The notes under the pieces are model-generated. The model was not told the origin of the DNA. It saw nothing but the letters and a program-made list of their open reading frames with translations, and ran no database searches. A stretch of 64,000 nt of DNA from positions 62,001 to 126,000 of the forward strand of contig NZ_SSCL01000012.1 of the NCBI RefSeq assembly GCF_005876955.1, given 5' to 3'. The DNA comes from Sinomonas gamaensis. GTDB taxonomy: Bacteria; Actinomycetota; Actinomycetes; Actinomycetales; Micrococcaceae. Made by a program: the position numbers and the translations under genes. This document shows positions 61,075-64,000 of the stretch, piece after piece (the stretch's first letter is position 1; every line of letters begins with the position of its first letter).

Positions 61075-61114
61075 ACCAGAAATCCTGCCCGGAGCCTTCT
61101 TCGAATGAGAGGTT

Positions 61115-62413
61115 TCAGGAGCCATTGCCCGGCAACGGCCGGCCGCTGGGAGACTGCGTGAAGAGCTCGGCGAGCACGAGCGCGGCTTGGGTCTCGGCCG
61201 AGCGTTCGGCCACGCCGTGGCCGAGGAGGCCCTGAATCCGCTCGAGCCGGTTGATGAGCGTGTTCCGATGCAGGAAGAGGCGTTCGGCTGCCGGGGCGAT
61301 GCGCATCCGGGTGTCGAAGAATGTCCGGAGCGTGGCGCGCATGTCGGCCATTTCGGGGTTGTCACCACCGAGTTCGCGGAGTTCATGCTGCACGAACCAG
61401 CCCGCGCGTTCCTCGTCCTGGCTGAGGACGATGGCCAAAGCAGCGTCGCTGTAGGAAATCACCCCGTTACGACCCAGACAGGACGCCAGTCTCAGGGCGT
61501 CCGAAGCTTCCAGGAAGGTCCTCCTGAATCCCGCGGCTCCGGGGTGGGGTTCGCCGATGCCAACGAGCAGTGCGGCCCGCACGGTCAGGTCTTCCGCCCG
61601 CGGTGTCCGCGGCATGCGGTCGCTGGTCACCCAAAGGTGCACCGTCCCCGTGCTCGATTCGTAACGCACCGTTCGTTCGCTGCCCACCGTTCGGGCGAAT
61701 GACTGCACTATTGCTTCAAGAGCCCGCCGGTCGGCCAGTGCGCCGGGAAGTGTTCCGATGGCACAGCCCACGTGCCAGCAGTTCAGGGGGACGCGCAATG
61801 ATCGTGTCGCCGATTCGACATCAAGGGGCTCGGCCGCCATCAGCGATTCGATGGTGCTCCGGAAGCGGAATTGCTCGGCAAGATCGACCCGCCGCCGCTC
61901 TTCGACGATCGCATCCGTGGCTGCTCCGATCCACGCATCCATCGTTCCGGCCACCGATGTCGCCAGAGCCGGGACGACGCCGACTCCCTCCGGCCCCAGG
62001 CGAAGAGCGGCCCCGATCAAGAGCGAGAGCCACTCACGCTGCATCACCCGCAACGCCGTGGTGACGGTGGAGAAGGGGATGTCGCGCGCAACGATGTCCT
62101 CGGCCAGTTCACGATCGATCGCCTCCGCGGCGGCTGGCAGCCCGTCCCCACCGGCTAGCTGCAGCAGGGTCGAGGTGAGGGCGTGATGGGCGAACATCCG
62201 GATGAGCGGCCACGGAGCGAGCGCATCGTGAACCCGCAGCTGCAAGGCCGCGATCGACTGCTCCGCCGCCCCTGAGACCCACCGCACTGCCGCGTCTCCC
62301 AGAACGCGACGGAGGTGCTCGGCCTCCTCCGTCCCCCGCGAAGGAGCCAGGACGGGGCCGGCCTCCCAATCGAGAGCCAACAGGACCTTCTGCATCGAAT
62401 CCGCAGTCGACAC
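61115..62413 (-). CDS. PucR/CdaR-type transcriptional regulator
   Basis: 432 residues from a GTG at 62413; the open frame extends to 62500, but the extra 29 residues lack family character, and ATG 62395 is an alternative start. N-terminal and middle regions form the helical and GGDEF-like sensor domains of this family (e.g. AEQFRFRSTIESLMAAEPL). The C-terminal PucR HTH_30 domain is clear: RATLRTFFDTRMRIAPAAE, RLFLHRNTLINRLERIQGLL. PucR-type proteins control purine, amino-acid or polyketide genes. No target visible nearby. Confidence 0.87.
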   Translation of the reverse strand: MSTADSMQKVLLALDWEAGPVLAPSRGTEEAEHLRRVLGDAAVRWVSGAAEQSIAALQLRVHDALAPWPLIRMFAHHALTSTLLQLAGGDGLPAAAEAIDRELAEDIVARDIPFSTVTTALRVMQREWLSLLIGAALRLGPEGVGVVPALATSVAGTMDAWIGAATDAIVEERRRVDLAEQFRFRSTIESLMAAEPLDVESATRSLRVPLNCWHVGCAIGTLPGALADRRALEAIVQSFARTVGSERTVRYESSTGTVHLWVTSDRMPRTPRAEDLTVRAALLVGIGEPHPGAAGFRRTFLEASDALRLASCLGRNGVISYSDAALAIVLSQDEERAGWFVQHELRELGGDNPEMADMRATLRTFFDTRMRIAPAAERLFLHRNTLINRLERIQGLLGHGVAERSAETQAALVLAELFTQSPSGRPLPGNGS

Positions 62414-62571
62414 GGGGCCAGCGTAACCCTGCAGGGCAGAGTGCACACCGTCTCGACAAGGGTGGCCACAGAACGCACGATGACCGGCTCGCCGATCCAC
62501 GAGAGCCTTGAGATGTCGCGGAAAATCCGCGCAGGACCGTAGAGAAAGTCAACGTGATCTGGAGGTCACAC

Positions 62572-63177
62572 ATGTCCGAACACAACGTCATCACCGTCTC
62601 GTTCGAAGACCGGAGCAACGCGTACCAGGCCCTTAGCGAACTCAAGGGCGCCGGGCTGGAAGGACGCGTGGAGGTCCTGGCAGCGAGCATCGTCACCCGC
62701 GACCGGCACGGCCGCCTCGACGTCCCCGAGGGAAGCGACATCGTCAGCGGTGCCGCAACGTGGGGAGGTGGCCTGATCGGGCTCATGATTGGCGTCATCG
62801 GCGGCCCCATCGGGATGCTGTTCGGCTGGACCGGTGGCCTGCTGGTCGGGGGCGCCTTCGACATCCGCCGTGAGGAGCGCTCCGAGAGCGTGCTCGGGGA
62901 AATCAGCCGTCACATTCCCGAGGACGGCACAGCCATGGTCGCCGAGGTCAACGAGTACGCCCTCGAGGTGGTCGACAAACTGATGACAGATCTGGGCGGA
63001 TCAGTGTACCGGCGTCCCGCAGCGGAAGTGCGCGCGGAACTCGAAATGGCAGAGGACGCGTACCGCAAGGCGCAGAAGGAAGCCGACCGCGCCGCACGCG
63101 AACGCAGGAAGGCCGAGCGGCGCCAACGCGTCGAGGAGCGCTTGGCGGCCGTGAGGGAGAAGCTCGACATTCCCTGA
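62572..63177 (+). CDS. DUF1269-type general stress/membrane protein
   Basis: 201 residues, RBS GGAGG six bases before ATG. N-terminal ferredoxin-like strand-helix part (VITVSFEDRSNAYQALSELK), a Gly-rich hydrophobic hairpin (GGGLIGLMIGVIGGPIGMLFG, read in two helices with glycine zippers), then HIPEDGTAMVAEV and a charged C-terminal coiled coil (about 150-195). This is the DUF1269 pattern, found in many actinobacteria, often with stress genes. Function unknown. Confidence 0.85.
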   Translation: MSEHNVITVSFEDRSNAYQALSELKGAGLEGRVEVLAASIVTRDRHGRLDVPEGSDIVSGAATWGGGLIGLMIGVIGGPIGMLFGWTGGLLVGGAFDIRREERSESVLGEISRHIPEDGTAMVAEVNEYALEVVDKLMTDLGGSVYRRPAAEVRAELEMAEDAYRKAQKEADRAARERRKAERRQRVEERLAAVREKLDIP

Positions 63178-63188
63178 GTCGCCAAGAC

Positions 63189-63228
63189 GATCGGGACACC
63201 GCGCGTTCCGTCGCGCGGCGCCCCGATC
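63189..63228. terminator. Two-part hairpin terminator
   Basis: GATCGGG/CCCGATC outer stem and CCGCGCG/CGCGCGG inner stem with a TTCCGT loop, each perfect, separated by 3-base internal bulges. Begins 12 bases past the DUF1269 stop. Confidence 0.75.
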
Positions 63229-63289
63229 CCCGCGACTTCCCCAACGGCGGTCGGTTCTCGAAACCACATCTGGAAAGGAACGGGAATCC

Positions 63290-63841
63290 ATGGAGGCCGA
63301 AAAGATTGGCCAGCGCAAATCCGCGAACTCCCCATTCCCACTCACGAGCGCGAATTCCGGACCGGAGCGGATGACGCAACACGTCCGTGAGGCGCTGTAT
63401 GCATCCATCACCGGAGTTGCCACCCTGATGGGAATGCTCCCCTCGCCCGGGGCATTCACCGGGCTAGCCGCCGCAAGCACTCTCCTGGGCACTATGGGAG
63501 GACTCTGCGCCGCAAGCCTCGTCGCCGACACCATCTCACACGCCAGCAGGCACGGAGGCGCGACGCAGCACAGCACCATGCGTCGCATCCTCCGGGCATC
63601 GATGCGCACGCTGGAGATCACACTCGCGCCCACCGTCCTTCTCTTGCTCAGCGACACCGGCATCTGGAACCTAAGGACCGCGCTCACTCTCGGGATCGCC
63701 GCTCTGACGATCACTCAGCTCGTGCTCGTTCTCTGGGGCCTACGCGGAAGCGCCACGACAAGGCGCCAGAAGGCGGGCTACCTCCTGCTGCAGTTGACCG
63801 CCATCGCCGGCGTCGTCGTGCTGAAAGTCATCGCCCATTAG
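63290..63841 (+). CDS. Small multi-pass membrane protein, unknown
   Basis: 183 residues, RBS GGAAAGGAA. A polar leader of 35 residues is followed by about four hydrophobic segments: ITGVATLMGMLPSPGAFTGL, ASTLLGTMGGLCAASLVADT, ITLAPTVLLLLSDTGI, LTLGIAALTITQLVLVLWGL, and a last at LLLQLTAIAGVVVLKVI. No family recognised. Possibly co-expressed with the gene that begins at 63928. Confidence 0.72.
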   Translation: MEAEKIGQRKSANSPFPLTSANSGPERMTQHVREALYASITGVATLMGMLPSPGAFTGLAAASTLLGTMGGLCAASLVADTISHASRHGGATQHSTMRRILRASMRTLEITLAPTVLLLLSDTGIWNLRTALTLGIAALTITQLVLVLWGLRGSATTRRQKAGYLLLQLTAIAGVVVLKVIAH

Positions 63842-63927
63842 CCCCCAGCACTCGACAGCAGGCATGAGCGCGGACCCCGAAAGGTAAACCCGCGGGAAGA
63901 GCCCGCACCACACCTCGGAGAAGAGCT

Positions 63928-64000
63928 ATGACCAGTGCTACCAGCACCGCCACCGTGAGACATCCCGTCCACCACGCGCGCCCAAGCGTGCTTCTGAGGA
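63928..64000 (+). CDS. Start of a gene cut by the right edge
   Basis: CGGAG and AAGAG precede ATG 63928, 86 bases after the membrane protein. The visible 24 codons start MTSATSTATVRHPVHHARPS; too short to assign. Confidence 0.5.
   Translation, partial: MTSATSTATVRHPVHHARPSVLLR

Overview
The window reads as a chromosomal segment of a high-GC actinobacterium, most likely a soil member of the Micrococcaceae (Arthrobacter/Sinomonas type). This rests on very high G/C at third codon positions, frequent GTG starts, many 4-base ATGA/GTGA stop-start overlaps, and the gene families present (CYTH/CHAD, DUF2254, HdeD, MurR/RpiR, actinobacterial sugar ABC systems). I saw no tRNA, rRNA, CRISPR array, transposase, integrase or phage gene. 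The genus is an inference.

Layout. (1) 1-13.5 kb: phosphate-ester chemistry. It holds the 3' end of a secreted phosphoesterase, a CYTH-CHAD protein, a MurR/RpiR regulator and a six-gene operon (ATPase, binding lipoprotein, tyrosine-type phosphatase, CpdA/GpdQ-like phosphodiesterase, two permeases). An exported phosphodiester glycosidase and a Tat-exported PHP-domain metallohydrolase follow. (2) 13.5-21.5 kb: mixed genes: AAA+ ATPase, HNH lipoprotein, a uridine-kinase-like protein with a ruined P-loop, a probable SRPBCC fragment, a PNPOx-like protein, DUF2254 and a CPA-type cation/proton antiporter. (3) 21.6-32.4 kb: the most striking locus, a catabolic cluster matching the p-cresol/4-alkylphenol (cre) pathway of Corynebacterium glutamicum. 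It encodes an HD phosphohydrolase, IclR regulator, P450, a split PEP-synthase-like phenol kinase, SDR, [2Fe-2S] ferredoxin, ferredoxin reductase, a second HD phosphohydrolase and an aldehyde dehydrogenase. Two nearly identical 17-bp palindromes sit in front of its two transcription units.

(4) 32.5-40 kb: a TetR regulator divergent from an amino-alcohol-type kinase, a phospho-lyase-type PLP enzyme and an SDR, then a YtcJ-type amidohydrolase and an MFS carrier. I read this as a route that opens an amide, phosphorylates an amino alcohol, eliminates phosphate and ammonia, and oxidises or reduces the carbonyl product; the substrate is unknown. (5) 40-42.4 kb: an EEP-family hydrolase and a divergent Nramp-related transporter. 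(6) 42.7-51.7 kb: a ROK-controlled alpha-glucoside uptake and hydrolysis operon without its own ATPase, followed by a decayed polyphosphate-glucokinase-like fragment. (7) 52.5-57.6 kb, minus strand: isoaspartyl peptidase, RpiR regulator and a glutamate-type ABC importer. (8) 57.8-64 kb: an exported DUF6454 protein, HdeD, a DAG-kinase-like lipid kinase behind a 62-codon coupled reading frame, a PucR-type regulator, a DUF1269-type stress protein, a small membrane protein and the first codons of another gene.
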